A stretch of DNA of 64,000 bases, from positions 1,461,501-1,525,500 of the forward strand of contig NC_089037.1 in NCBI RefSeq assembly GCF_034140825.1. The letters are read 5' to 3'. Shown here piece by piece: positions 22,835 through 35,700 of this stretch. The position numbers and the translations under genes were made by a program. The DNA is from Oryza sativa Japonica Group (Eukaryota; Streptophyta; Magnoliopsida; Poales; Poaceae). Numbering within the stretch: position 1 is the stretch's first letter; the number at the start of each line of letters is the position of its first letter. The notes beneath the pieces are model-generated. The model did not search any database and was not told the DNA's origin. It saw only the letters and a program-made list of their open reading frames with translations.

Positions 22835-25800
22835 ATGTCGCAGCATGCGGTGTGCTGCGGGGCGATGTTCTGGGTGTACCTGATGTCGTGCGTGGGGCTG
22901 GTGATGTTCGCCGGGCTCATGTCGGGGCTCACCCTCGGCCTCATGTCGCTCAGCCTCGTCGACCTCGAGGTCCTCGCCAAGGCCGGCACCCCGACGGACA
23001 AGGACAACGCCGGTACGTCCTCCTCTCTCTCTCTCTCTCTGCCCCCCCTAGCTCTACTGCTGCTGCTGATCGCTGCGTGTGCGCGCGCGCGCGCAGCCAG
23101 GATCCTGCCGGTCGTCAAGAACCAGCACTTGCTCCTCTGCACCCTCCTCATCGGCAACTCCCTCGCCATGGAGGTACAAATCTCTCCTGCTGTTTTTCGA
23201 TCCCCTGTATGCACGTATCCAGATTGGAGCTGATGGCTTTGTGGCGGCGGCGTGTGCGCAGGCGCTGCCGATATTTCTGGACTCGCTCGTCCCGTCCTTC
23301 GGCGCCATCCTCATCTCCGTCACGCTCATCCTCGCCTTCGGTGAGGTGAGGCATTGATCCATCTCGCGTGTCCATGGACTATGGGTTGCTCACTTGGGGT
23401 TTGGCTGGCTGATTCGGTTTCTCCTGTGGTCGCAGATCATGCCGCAGGCCATCTGCACGCGCTACGGGCTCAGCGTCGGGGCCAAGGCGGCGCCCGTTGT
23501 CCGGGTACTCCTCATCGTCTTCTTCCCGGTCGCCTACCCAATCAGCAAGGTGCGCCTGCTGGCTTAGCCTGTTTCGTTGCTCTTGTTTGCTTGCAAAGAA
23601 TTTGGGGGAGGAATTGGAACCTTGTAGTTGGTCACTTGGCCGGGGTGTGCTCACAATTTGGATTTGGATGGGACACTACAAGTGGCTGACCGCGACTAGG
23701 ACGCAGATCGGTTACTTACTGATTCATTAATTAATTTTCCAATCAAGGGACTTGTCCCATTCTCATTTAGTCATCTGTCTACAAAATTCTTTGTAGCCGG
23801 TGACTAATTAATTAGTAAATGTAATCTGTCCCATTCCCCATTGAACCAGAATAAGCAATCATAGCCGTGAAGCAAGAACCCTGTTTTAGTGTTCTTTTTT
23901 CCTTTGCCAGACTAGGAAAAATGCCTTCATAAGCGTGTTTGATTGCTCCTGAATAATTTTAGATGAAGCAATTCAATTCGCTTCTTAGTTTAATTATTTC
24001 CTGCTAAACTAATTGTTTTCTGAATCATATTTTACAAAGAAAAAAGAACAGAATTTAATTGGGGCTGAAACACAGCGAACTACTTATTGTCGCAGATGAA
24101 TGTTTTGAGTTGCATTCAACTAACCATTTCCTTGTTTCTAATGCAAAATTAGCTATAATTAGAGGATGCATAGATATGCTTGTGTTTTCCACTAATGCCA
24201 TGTCTTAATTTGATTCATGTCCATCTTTCCAGTTGTTGGATTGGGTACTCGGAAAGGGCCATGTTGCACTTATGAGGAGAGCTGAGCTAAAGACTTTAGT
24301 CGATATGCATGGTAATGAGGTAGGTTTTATTCTTATTCTCTTATGCATTTCTGGTAAGTTGTAGCTCTTTACACTATGTAGTTTGCATCAATAGTGGTTT
24401 TTTTTGGTTGCAACAGCTGTGTGCGGCGTCCAAGAGTTGATCTCAAGAGGCCATGTTCTATATAGATTCTAGACAACTTTTTATGACATGTTATAGCACC
24501 TTAAATGAGTCCGGTTATAATATTTGCTGCTATATGGACAATATGATTGGGCATTTCTACATGCCTTGAATATTTTCTTCTGGCTCTAATATACATATAT
24601 TCTCTGGGCTACTTGTGTTTGCAATAGCTATTGGTGCTTTCCTCAGACAAATATGAATACCATTAAACTTCTGCTGGTTCACTTGTTCTTAGGCTGGCAA
24701 AGGTGGAGAGCTGACTCATGATGAAACCACTATCATTACAGGAGCTTTGGAGATGACTCAAAAGACTGCAAAAGATGCCATGACTCCCATATCTGAAACC
24801 TTCTCACTTGATATAAACGCTAAGCTGGACCTGTAAGAATATTCCAACTATTGTACGTGTTTTGAATGACACATTCTATTGATGCTACTGTTCTCTTCTT
24901 GATAGGCACACAATGGGTATGATAATGACCAAAGGGCATAGTCGTGTTCCAATATACTCTGGGACTCCAAACAATATTATTGGCCTTATATTGGTAGGCT
25001 AAACTTTATGTATTATTAACTTTTTTGGTGCCAAAAATCCTGTTCCCTAGAAACTTATGACTTTCATGTTATTTACTCTTGGATGCATGTTGTCAATGAT
25101 CAATCTTTGTGGCTTGAGTTGCCGGTTCTAACTGCTGTGTCAGTCACACTTTTTATTGTGAATAAGATAGCACATTACAGATATTCGATACTGAATCTGC
25201 TAGCCCATTTCAGTTTTAATAGATAAATACTTGAATTAGAGAAGAATGTTTTTGTTGTGATGAAATATATTTTATAAATTCATTAATGATATTCTAGTTC
25301 TCTGGTTAAAGGAAGCCTTTGCAGCAGTCATTCAACCATGACACGTCGGTAATAAAATTGTCATAAAATAATTGTTTTCAGTTGATTGTGGGATCACATA
25401 CTCTAACGAAATACAGATATGAGTGACTAATTTGGCAGAGTCTTGTGTACTTCCACTCAAGCTGCCCTTAGTTATTCAAAACCTGAGGCAACATTCACAA
25501 ATTTAAGCCTTTCTAAACATGCCCTTATGATTGCTTATATTTTTGCCGGGTCGGCCGAAAGATTTGGTCGACCAATTTCATTAAGTGGGGGAAAAGATTT
25601 AATTGCCTATAAGTAATTCACTTTTGGAAAAATAACAACAATAACTTTCCCGATCCTTCCATTACTGTCACTTCCTGGACATCCTATATCCCAATGAAAT
25701 AGCCAATCTTGCCACTTTACTTTCATGTGTTTGTTATTTACTATTTGACCAATAAGCAAAGACCATCTCATTTTCAGGTTAAAAACTTAATTACTTGCCA

Positions 25801-28800
25801 ACCTGAGGATGAAGTGCCCATTCGAAATGTTACTATCAGAAAAATCCCAAGGTATGATCTTTTATTGCTTTATCAAATTGGCTGTTTGCCCCCTAGGCCC
25901 CTACTGTTCCTCCCTAAAAAGCTACTACTATGTTTTCATTGGCTTGATTAAAAAATGTACCCACTATTAACTTTCTCTGAGTCTGAGTTGGAAGTCAAAA
26001 TCTCGTGCAGATACATTAGGCATGCTTCAAGAAAGCTCAAGGCTACGCATATCTACTACTACTTAAAAAATAAGAGGTGCTTCCATCGTCCGTCAAAAAA
26101 ACCGGGTGAAAAAAAACCGGAACGAATCCGATTCATCAACGCGGTAAAAGAAAAATCGGGAAAAAAAAAGAATATGTCCGATTCCACAAAAATAGGAAAC
26201 AAACTCCCATCTGTTATACCAAGTCCTATTCGGTTAGCATCACCAGGAGAACCGACACCATTCACAGAGAGAGAGAGAGACGACGCCGCCACCTCTCCCG
26301 CCCCCGTCGGACCGCAGCCGCCTCCATGCCGCCGAATCTGGCGGAGGCGAGGTCCGGCCCGCCGCCCCTCCCACCCCCGCCGGGCTGCAGCTGCCTCCAC
26401 ACTGCCGGATCTGGCGGAGGCGAGGCCCGACCGGCGTTCCATGACGTCCGCCACCACCACCACTGCCGCACCTCCCCACCATGCACAGAGAGAGAGAGAA
26501 AGAGACGACGCCGCCGCCTCTCCTGCCCTCGCCGGACCACAGCCGCTTCCATGCCGCCAGATCTGGCGGAGGCGAGGTCCGGCCCGCCGCCCCTCCCGCT
26601 CCCGCCGGGCCGCAGCCGCCTCCACGCCGCCGTTGTTCGGGGAGAGGGCGCCGCGCCGTTGGTTGTGGGGGAGGGCGCCGCCGCCGCCGCTCGCGGGAAG
26701 AGGGGCGCCGTCGCCGCCGCTCGGGGGCGCGGAGGGGAGGGCGGCGATGTGAGATGGGAGGGAGGGAAATGGGCTAGGGTTTCGGCGGCTGAGGAGAAGG
26801 AGGGGTTTTGTTTCCCCGATATCGACGCTCGGCCGTCCGATCAAAACCCTAAAGATCGGACGATCGGTGTCGTCCAGGCCGAAATCAGCCCAAGAGGGAT
26901 CGAGAGTGAGGCCACTTTTCTGGCCCAAGCCCAGGTTGTGGCCTGGGGAGGGGAAGTGCACTTGCGCGTGCACAAAAGGCCGTGGACCGACCGGCAAGGG
27001 CCGGAAATAAGTCTATTTTAGGTCCCTCAGGCCCAAAAAAAGAGAATAAGTTCATTTTTAGTGCTCATTTTTTCAGAAGCATTACAACAATTATAAGTTA
27101 TTGAATGTGTTTATTTCGAAGCAAACCTAAAAGGAAGTATTTTCTTTCTTTTTCCAAGTAAATAATTGTTAAATGACGTTTGTATTAATAAAATTAACAA
27201 TTAAGCTCTGAAAAATTCAAATATAATTTCAAAGAGCGTAACTAATCATGGAGAATTTAAAAAAAATTAAATTTAACCATGTCATTTTATTTCTCACACT
27301 TGCTTTACTTGTAAATTTATTTAATTATACACATACCTACTTAAAAATACCAAATATTTCAGCGAATTTGTATTTTAATTAATTGCATATTTTTCTAATC
27401 TGTACGCTTCACATTGTAACACACAGGCACTTTTGCTAGACCAAACAACACTTTTGGTCAATATACACACTCCGTAATCACCCGGTGCAACGCACGGGCA
27501 CTTTTGCTAGTATAACTAAAGTTGACAAGTTAAGATTATTTCCATGGCTTAAACTGAGGGCACCCAAGGTTGCTACATACTGTGATATGCTTTGGAATTG
27601 ATTCAAATATGCACTTCTGAATACTTAATGCTTCTATGCTCTTCATAACAAGAGAACTATTCTCAGATATTTGGAATCTCTTATTTAAGGAAGCTATACT
27701 CCATGTTGCCTTGTAATTTGCGTGTATCTATCTCCATACAAAATGTTCGTTTGTCATCTTCTAATTTTCCTTTGGTGTTGCTGCTTTTTGGTATATCAGG
27801 GTGTCTGATGATCTTCCTCTCTACGACATTCTAAACGAGTTTCAGAAAGGTCACAGTCACATGGCTGTGGTGGTCAGACGCATAAAAGAACCAGGAGCAT
27901 CCATTGAAAAGACTTATAGTGACAGATCAGATTACAAAACTAACAGCGACAGATCAGATTACAAAATTAACCACAGAGATGCCCATGCTGATGGTACATA
28001 CTTTCCATTAGCCATGATGATCACTTGTTTTTCCAGGAATAAATATTTGTTTGGCTGTCTGATCATTTGAAAATACCCTCAGGTTTGTCACCCTCTCGTG
28101 TCAGCATTGCTGGAAGTCGTCGAAGTAACATTGAAAAGAATGGAGAGGTGCGCTTATATAAGAAATCAGAAAAAAAGCGGGACAATATTCTTGATTTTAA
28201 TAGCGGTCCACTTCCAAGCTATTCATTGGATCAAGAAGCAGTGGGGATAATCACAATGGAAGATGTTATGGAACAATTGCTACAGGTTGGAGATATTCTT
28301 AAATACAGCTTGTTCTTAATTTATATTTTTATTTGAAAACAAAGTCTTGCATTTTTCACATCCTGATGCTTTTTTGAGGACACCATTATTTTTTCTCCAT
28401 TTATACTCTTGTTTGTTGTATAAAGATTTTAGTGTTCTCCAACCTATGGGAGCAACACGTTTAATTCAGCATGATGTTGCATTTTTTTAGAGTCATCTAG
28501 TGTTTTCCAATAGTTAGAAAAGAAACTAGAAATTTTTCATAGATGTATCGTTCTTTGTAAAATATTTTCGCTTATACATGCAAACTGGCATAAACTTCTC
28601 TTGGCAGGAAGATATCTTGGATGAAACAGATGAATATGTTGATGTACATAACAAGTAAGTGGCTTGAACCCTGTTACTTTTTACTCTTAACAGAACCTCC
28701 AAATGATGAGAGAACTAACATTTCTTTGTTTTGCAGGATTAAAATAAACATGCTACCTCTGGGCAAATCATTATCACCAACTATATCTCCAAGTAATGGG

Positions 28801-29221
28801 CCCCATTCCCAAGGACTCAGGAGGACCCCTATGACTTCTCCATTGTCATCATACCATCATGGTGGCTCCATCTTACGTTCCCCTGCTTCAAACAATCCTC
28901 AGTCTCCTGGGACTTTGCCGACAATAATTTCTCCTGAAAGATCGCCTGCTTCTCAAGCACCTTCGCGTAGTTCACCTAATTCAACTCAGGTGAGTAGTCA
29001 CTTTGTGTCTATGCGGGTTATATAGGCTATTTGTGACACATCACATCACATATTATTTTATTTTCATTTTATTTCGCCTAAATTGCAAGGAACTTATTTT
29101 CATCTACCTGTAAAGATTTAGGTTGTATTTTCCCCTTGAATGTGAAACAGTTGTTGGTGGCCTACATCATACCATGCTCATTGTTCTTCTGTTTCCTTCA
29201 TAGGTCTCAAGGAATTCGTAA
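22835..29221 (+). CDS. CNNM/DUF21-CBS domain membrane protein
   Basis: Thirteen exons encode 518 residues: 22835-23012, 23097-23173, 23262-23345, 23436-23549, 24233-24319, 24693-24832, 24906-24993, 25778-25851, 27800-27993, 28083-28285, 28608-28654, 28737-28989 and 29204-29221. The DUF21 (CNNM transmembrane) domain fills about residues 8-180, with hydrophobic segments that include [25 protein letters not shown] and a [15 protein letters not shown] segment. A CBS pair follows from about residue 195 ([22 protein letters not shown]) with an insert before [19 protein letters not shown]. The tail is Ser/Pro-rich. Eukaryotic CNNM relatives are linked to magnesium/metal transport, and plant members (At4g14240 type) are poorly studied, so transport is an inference. 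The last exon codes for only five residues. Intron 8 carries a Helitron. Confidence 0.93.
26052..27510 (+). mobile_element. Non-autonomous Helitron in CNNM intron 8
   Basis: The element begins TCTACTACTACTTAAAAAA directly after an A and ends CTAG directly before a T, the usual A^T Helitron target. About 12 bp before the CTAG end is a short hairpin CCCGGTGCAACGCACGGG. These are the three diagnostic Helitron features. There is no Rep/helicase coding sequence, so it is non-autonomous at 1,459 bp. The middle (about 26268-26760) is strongly GC-rich and repetitive and may be captured sequence. It lies sense to the host gene within a 1.95-kb intron, and the flanking exons remain in frame. Confidence 0.85.
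26268..26640 (+). repeat. Direct GC-rich repeats inside the Helitron
   Basis: A unit running GAGAGACGACGCCGCC, CATGCCGCC.ATCTGGCGGAGG and CGAGGTCCGGCCCGCCGCCC occurs at about 26270-26375 and again at about 26495-26600, offset by roughly 225 bp. A shorter half-unit (GCCGGATCTGGCGGAGGCGAG) lies between. The units keep long open frames on both strands, but the predicted peptides (Pro/Arg/Ala-rich) have no recognisable domain. Confidence 0.7.
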
Positions 29222-30143
29222 AACGGCGTTGAGAGCTAAAGAGCTCTAAGGACAACGTTTCCTGAGAAATGGTAAAATGTCAACATAAACAGATTAAGAC
29301 ATTTTGAGCTTAGGACTGAATTATACAGATCAGCATATCTCTTGTACTGTTGATGCTTATTTGTTGATTACATGCTTGTATATACGTATGGCTTAGCATC
29401 TGGACATCGCTATAGATGGAAGTCTCACTACCTACTGTAGATGTATTTTTGTCAGCTTGCAATTACCATTGCAGAGGAAAGCTTGAAGATAAAAATGTAA
29501 AAGGAATGCACTAGTATGCATTTGTGCTGTTCTTGTATGCATGCCCCCATCATTTTAATGATCAGCAAGCAGATGTTGGTGCATTCACTGATGGCTATCC
29601 ACACCATTTAAGCACTGTACAAGTCCTCTCATATTGTATCAGAAATTCAGATTAGTGATAAGGCGCAAGCTTATGTTTGTGATGCTAGTTTGGTGATATT
29701 GAGCAGAGTGTTGTGACTAAAGTCAAAGTTACATAATGAGATCAGATCATAAGATTGCAAAGGGCAAACCTCATAATTATCGAGTGGGCCATCAAGAGAG
29801 AAGCTAGTGGATCAGCCGGACCATCAAGGACAGTTTTACCTGAAAAGATAAAGGGAAATGTAGGGCAGAGAAATCCACTTCAACCTTAAAAAAAAATGTA
29901 CCAGACACATGCTCCTTCCGTAAAAAAAAAACAATATAGAAGGAGACGTGACCTCTCCTAGTATAACGGTGATCTCTCCTAGGTTGCTTTTTTTTTTCTT
30001 AGGACGGAGAGTGTGTATATAAGTGACAGATCCGAGACGTGGTTCTCGATCCGACGACCCTCGGTGATCGCAGTTCGCTCCTTCTATACTTTTACGGTTT
30101 TACCCTGTTGTATATGAACAGAGGACGAACATGTAAATAAATA
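29222..30143. other. Spacer and 3' region of CNNM gene
   Basis: AT-rich sequence expected to hold the 3' untranslated region and polyadenylation signals of the CNNM gene. No further gene is visible. Confidence 0.5.
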
Positions 30144-30380
30144 CTACTTCCGTTTTTTTAATAGATGACGCCGTTGATTTTTTCTCACATGTTTGACCAT
30201 TCGTCTTATTCAAAAAATTTACATAATTATAAATTATTTTGTTATGAGTTGTTTTATCACTCATAGTACTTTAATTGTGATTTATATCTTATACATTTGC
30301 ATAAATTTTTTTAAATAAGACGAATGGTCAAACATATGAGAAAAAATTAATGGCGTCATCTATTAAAAAAACGAAGAAAG
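30144..30380. mobile_element. Stowaway-like MITE with long near-perfect arms
   Basis: The two arms of about 65 bp, including AATAGATGACGCC and TTTGACCATTCGTCTTATT on the left and their complements on the right, differ at only a few positions. TA flanks both sides. The element is 237 bp and would fold into a long hairpin. It ends about 355 bp before the start codon of the next gene. Confidence 0.8.
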
Positions 30381-30734
30381 TACAAAATATTCAATGCGTG
30401 CAACCGAAGGCATGGATGAGGTCAGGATCATCCATCCGGAAAAACAAAAGGACAAAAAAGAGAAGAAGAGCTTCTAGATTCCAACGCTACGTATCCAACC
30501 GCGATCGCTTCGTCAAATCCGCGCGCGCGTCGTGTCGCGTACGCGCCCACGCCCACTCCCACGCCTTCGCGCGCGCGCGCGCGCGTCGTCGTCTCCCTCA
30601 CCACTCGCCCCGATCGATCGATCGATCGAGTCGTCGTCGTCGACCCGTTTTCTCTCCTCTTCTCGATCGTTATATCGCGACCAGTACGCGCTACTACTTC
30701 TCACTCTTTGCCGCTCGTTTCGCTCGGAGTAGCC

Positions 30735-32133
30735 ATGCTCCAGGCGAGCTCGGAGTTGCAGCAGCAGCCGGCGGCGGCGGCGGCGGCGGCCGGGATGTGG
30801 GTGCCCGGGATGAGCCCGCAGGCGGTGGACGCCGGGCTGTCGGCGAGGGCGCAGGAGATCGCGCGGAGGCGGGAGGAGATGCTCGGGATGCTGCATGACC
30901 TCCCCGAGTCCGAGTACGAGCTCTCGCTCACGGACCTCGTCGAGAAGGCCGGCGGTGTCGGCGTGGCGCCGCCTTCGCCTTCGCCGTCGGAGGGGAAGGC
31001 AGAGCCGGGCCCGGCGCGGACGGCGTCCGGCAGGCAGTCGGAGCAGCAGCAGCAGGCGGCGGCGGCGGCGGGGAGGCCGGAGAGGAGGGGGTCGGCGAGG
31101 CGGTGGGACAGCGCGGGCGGCAGCAGCTTCCGCAGCAGCAGCGACGGCGTCCTGCTCAACTTCTACATGCCACGCTCCTTCACCCGCAGCTTCACCGCGC
31201 CGCGCACCACTGGCCCCGGCCGGCCGCCGTCGGTCTCCGGCGGCCGGACCGCCAGTGTCTGCTCCGATCGCAACAAGAGGTAATCAATCAATTCTGACTC
31301 CAACTAACACTCCATCTCTATGTTCTCCATCAGTTTGATTGCAAATTAAGGAGATTAATTAGTACTAGATCACGAAGAACACACAGAAATTCGTTAGAAG
31401 AACCAACTTTTTCAACACAAATATTGTACTATTTAGTAAATTCGTTTTTATTCAGCTAGCGATAATATAGTACTCCCACAGCATAGGACCAATCAAACCC
31501 GTACATAGACAGTCAACAAAAGCAAAACGTATAAGCATCAAAGCCGGCACGGCAATTCCAAAGGTAAAGTAAAACGAGTCTACATAGAAATGGTCCTACT
31601 CTAGATGCCGCCTGCTGATCCGCGCAATCTGTAAAACGAAGATCAACCTGCTTGACTGCTTGTACGTTCCCCACATCATTCCACCTGTTACTGTTTGGTA
31701 TATCCAGTAGTACATGCTACAGATTACTGTTTTACACGAGTAGTACGAGTTACTGTAAATGCGACGACCTACTCCGATGGAGAAAGCAAGGGAAGCGAGT
31801 GTCGTACAAACGGATAGATGGTTACCACGCAACCACATGAGTCGGGACAAGGGGACGCGTCCTTGTCTCACTGAATTCGTGGACCAGATAGCGTGCGCAG
31901 CGTCTGGTTTAATGCCGGCAATTCTGAGATCGACTTGCTAATCGCGACGTGAAACGAACTGATGATGACGATGATGCAGGGAGAGAGATGGCGAGACCGT
32001 GCGGTGCTGGTCGCTGCTGTGGGATCGGCGGTGGCGCAAGTCGAGCCGGGGAGATCACGGCAACGAGTCCGCCATCCGGGCCGCGATCCTCAAGGCGGCG
32101 AAACACAACGCTTCTTCCCCAAAGAAAATCTGA
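30735..32133 (+). CDS. Plant-specific protein of unknown function
   Basis: Two exons (30735-31279 and 31980-32133) join in frame across an AG|GT donor and give 232 residues. I do not recognise the family by name. Visible features are an Ala/Gln-rich N terminus, an acidic-hydrophobic block DLPESEYELSLTDLVE at about residues 55-70, a Ser/Arg-rich middle with SFTRSFTAP, and a basic/tryptophan-rich segment VRCWSLLWDRRWRK early in exon 2, followed by SAIRAAILKAAKH. There is no signal peptide or membrane segment. The strong GC bias of exon 1 against the intron, and the protein-like exon 2 continuing after a proper acceptor, support a real gene. A regulatory or scaffold role is possible but unproven. 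It converges with the gene at 32750-36900 across about 0.6 kb. Confidence 0.75.
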
Positions 32134-32749
32134 ATGCTGCTGCTAGCGTCCATCGTTTTGGTCTTAGATAGCTAGCGCAGACTTATCTGCCTGCCACCAC
32201 TGGGTGTATCAATACTAATGTATGGTTTTGTACATACTTATGAGTGTCCATTTTGTGCTTGTGAACTGATTGTGTGTGAAAAACTGAAGATAGGCATATT
32301 GGAAATGATTCCATAATTGCGTGCACATCCAGGGTATCGTTGTGAACTCAAGTTCAGTTTATAATGGGAGGCAGTCGAGATGAATCATATGTATTGTTTC
32401 TGAAGCATTTTACAAAATTGAGATGCAACATTGAACAGATATACTGTATAGCTCCGTTTTCCTTCCACGCCTTGCACTAGCACATAATGTAACGGGCACT
32501 ACCAAGATCTCTAAACAAGAGTCATCTATCTCTAAATAGACTAGAAAAGAAGCTACAATCCCAACCATAACCTTATAATCTCACCCCAGATGGCACTTGG
32601 AACGAACATACATAAATATGTCACTATGGACAAAGATAACCTAAAATAATCCTTATTTGCCATCATTCCTCAGGTCTTATTGAAGAATCCCTTTTTTTTC
32701 TTTGGTGAGGATCTTATCGAGGAATTCTGTTGGCCAACCAACATCAGTC

Positions 32750-35700
32750 TCAGCAACTCTGTATCAACAATTTTCCGGAGGGCGTCAGATTCATATTTAG
32801 CTGACAGACAAAATGTGCTTTGCAAATATTAATTATCAGAAGTACTTACATTGGAAATCTTTATCCAGGATTCAAGTGTGTTGATGGCCTCCCCGGAGCG
32901 TTGTGTTTCCTGTGCTAACGCTACACCATCATGCAAAGTATTTACTTTACCACTGACAAGAAGAGATGCTGCAGCATTCAGCACCTATGAAGAAAAAAAG
33001 ATTGATTAATGTTTTGCATAGCAAAGCAACTCAACGTGTGCAAGGTAATAATTAAGTGTCATATATGATTTGTGAAAAAAAATCTAAACAAAATTAAATC
33101 CTATCATGACAAGGATCGGTAAGCTGTTTATGACAGGGCGCACTGCAAACCCCCATCTATTGAAGAACTTCCTATGAAATATTCGTATGTTAAAGATAGG
33201 CTAACCACTGCAGAATTCTGAGTTCATTGTAAAAAAATGCATTACAAGAAGTTTAGAAGGTAGAAAGTAGAAGTAACTAGAAAGAGAGGATAACTGTAAT
33301 GATTAACTTACGAGAGCATCAGCAATTGAACCTCTTTGACCAGCAAGAACATCCTGGAGAACTTTTGCGTTGAACGCTGGATCACCTCCTTTTAGATCTT
33401 CCAGCGTGCAGCGGGGTATACCAAAATCCACTGGATTGTAACATAATTTTAAAAAGTGAGACTAAAAAAAAAGTGTATCATATCGTCATAATGTATTTCA
33501 GAAGTTAGCATGCATAATTAGAAATAAGTATAATGTGCATAAAACATGCAATTGATGAGACTAAACTCGAAGACTCGCTCAAATTACACAAGTGAGTCCA
33601 ATAAACAGTCTCTGTTTCTAAAAATTCTGAGAAAAACATAGAAAAAAAAACTCGTACATGGATCGAAGAGCATTTTTTCAATCTTTCTTGGTGTGACATC
33701 AAGGATATATCCAGGCCCTACAGCATTGATAAAAGAAATTCTCAGTTAAATGCAGAACACTTAGTTTTAATATTCCAAGGTATTTTTTTGAGGAATCATG
33801 GAATTTTAGCAGCAGTGTAGCACAGTGGTGAAATGGATACATTAGTATGTGTCCGTACCAAGTGGGCTTATTTCATCCAAACCCTTCGAATGGACAACCA
33901 ATGCTCTCTTCATTCCAAATTTCTGAGCTGCCTTAGCCATCTTGGTAACCTGAGTAAAACAAAATATGTTCATTAGGGATGAACAATGAACACTAGATGG
34001 AAAACCAGCAACTGCAATATAGCTTTTAGCGGGGCTGACATCTCAAGAAAAAAAGCTTTATAACCATGTATCTGCAAGTCAAGTAACACAATATTTGCTA
34101 AAGATGAAGTTCACTAAAAATTGGAAAAGGAGAATCTTATATCTGAACTCTGAATTGAGCAACATCGGTTCAACAGCTCAACAGTAGATGTCTGATGCTT
34201 GCCTTTAAGGTCTTTAATATAAACTCGCATCATTTGTCAACTTAAAAACTGCCCTACACCTACTTTAAGTATAAAACCAAGACAATAGTGGTGATGATGA
34301 CGATCATGTGGGTCAACGAAATATTAAATTGTCACTTTAAAAAATCTTTTCTTGCATATCATACTATTTATGCTTTGATGATTTACTAGAAGAAAAGAAG
34401 AAATGAATAAGGAACTTACTATGTTCTCGTGGTAAACACCAATAACAGCATAAGGCACCCTTGCTGGATTTAAGAGAGGACCAAGGATATTGAAAACTGT
34501 CTTTATTTTCAGCTTCTTCCTCACAGGTTTCACGATTTTCATTGCTGGATGATAGTTTGCAGACATCATGAATCCAACACCCACCTCATTGACACATCGT
34601 TTAATACCCTGAAAAAAGAAAATACAATAATATATATAAACCCCACCAGGTTTCTGATGCCATAAGATGCATATAATAGTGAATAATGTAAAATTTGAAA
34701 AGCCAGGGGCAACCAGCCTTTCTGTGCTTAGAAGAAACAGCCACATTATAAATAAATGGAGCGACTACATCTAGAATTCCTAACTACTCCCTTTGTCCAC
34801 AAATATCTAGAGACGAGTCTAAATATGTAACACCATTCAGCCTCAGTTTGTGACTACAAGAACAAGCTATGTGTATCTGCACACAGTAACTTCAAATGTT
34901 GATGTTCATAATCCAATTACTGGAATCCAACAATTCAATTGTGCCTTTTTACACCGATAAGCAAACCTAAACAAATGATAGAACCATAAAGAGGCTGATC
35001 TACACATCTATGTAGTAGATCTGAGATGTCAACTAGACAAATGGGGCGTGCTTCGCACCTCAGTCAGATGAAGGTTGGAGGTACCAACCTCAGTGGTCAG
35101 CACAAATTTTCAGTAAGCTATATCTGCTTGCAGTGGCAGAGAGACAGAGGACTGGCAGGGGCCGTGGCTACCCCTATCCCCAAGTATCGTACTATTTTAC
35201 GCGGTACACAATTTAGCACTAGAATGAGTATAGATCTATCATTTGGAACATGCTTATATAATTCCTACTGCATGGCCTGCTCTACAAAATTTTCTAGTTC
35301 CGCTACCAGCAGCTTGGTGGATGTGCAGCTCTGCAGTCAGCACCCTCAGTGTTGGAGCAAAGGTTTGAATTGGGTTATGTATTATGGGTATGGATACTGG
35401 TGTTGTAGTTCTAATGTAGAATCTCTCCCTCTGTTTATGTATCTCATGAACAGACCAAACCACTTGTACTGGAACTTTGTGATCCACTGAGATGCAGGTG
35501 GCCTGCTTTTGTAGCCTAACCTTTTATTCCCAGAAAAAAAAATACACATGCTGTAAACATCACACGTGTCTTTAGACGAAAGGGAGCTATGGTCTTCGAC
35601 TACTCTTCATAGCCTTCTTTTCTTTGGGTGGCTTGCAAAGGGACCATGCTGTTTCAGCTTCCATTTCATATGTACGATTATGTACTTGACAGAGAAAAAA

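Noticed and set aside
22624-23214. Long minus-strand frame opposite CNNM exon 1 and its leader
   Set aside because: It is an antisense shadow of GC-rich exon and leader sequence. The plus strand has conserved transmembrane sequence and correct splicing.
35026-35490. 154-codon plus-strand frame inside TRP1 intron 4
   Set aside because: It lies in a 1.35-kb intron and has no similarity or coding bias that I can see. Possibly worn repeat sequence, but not assignable.
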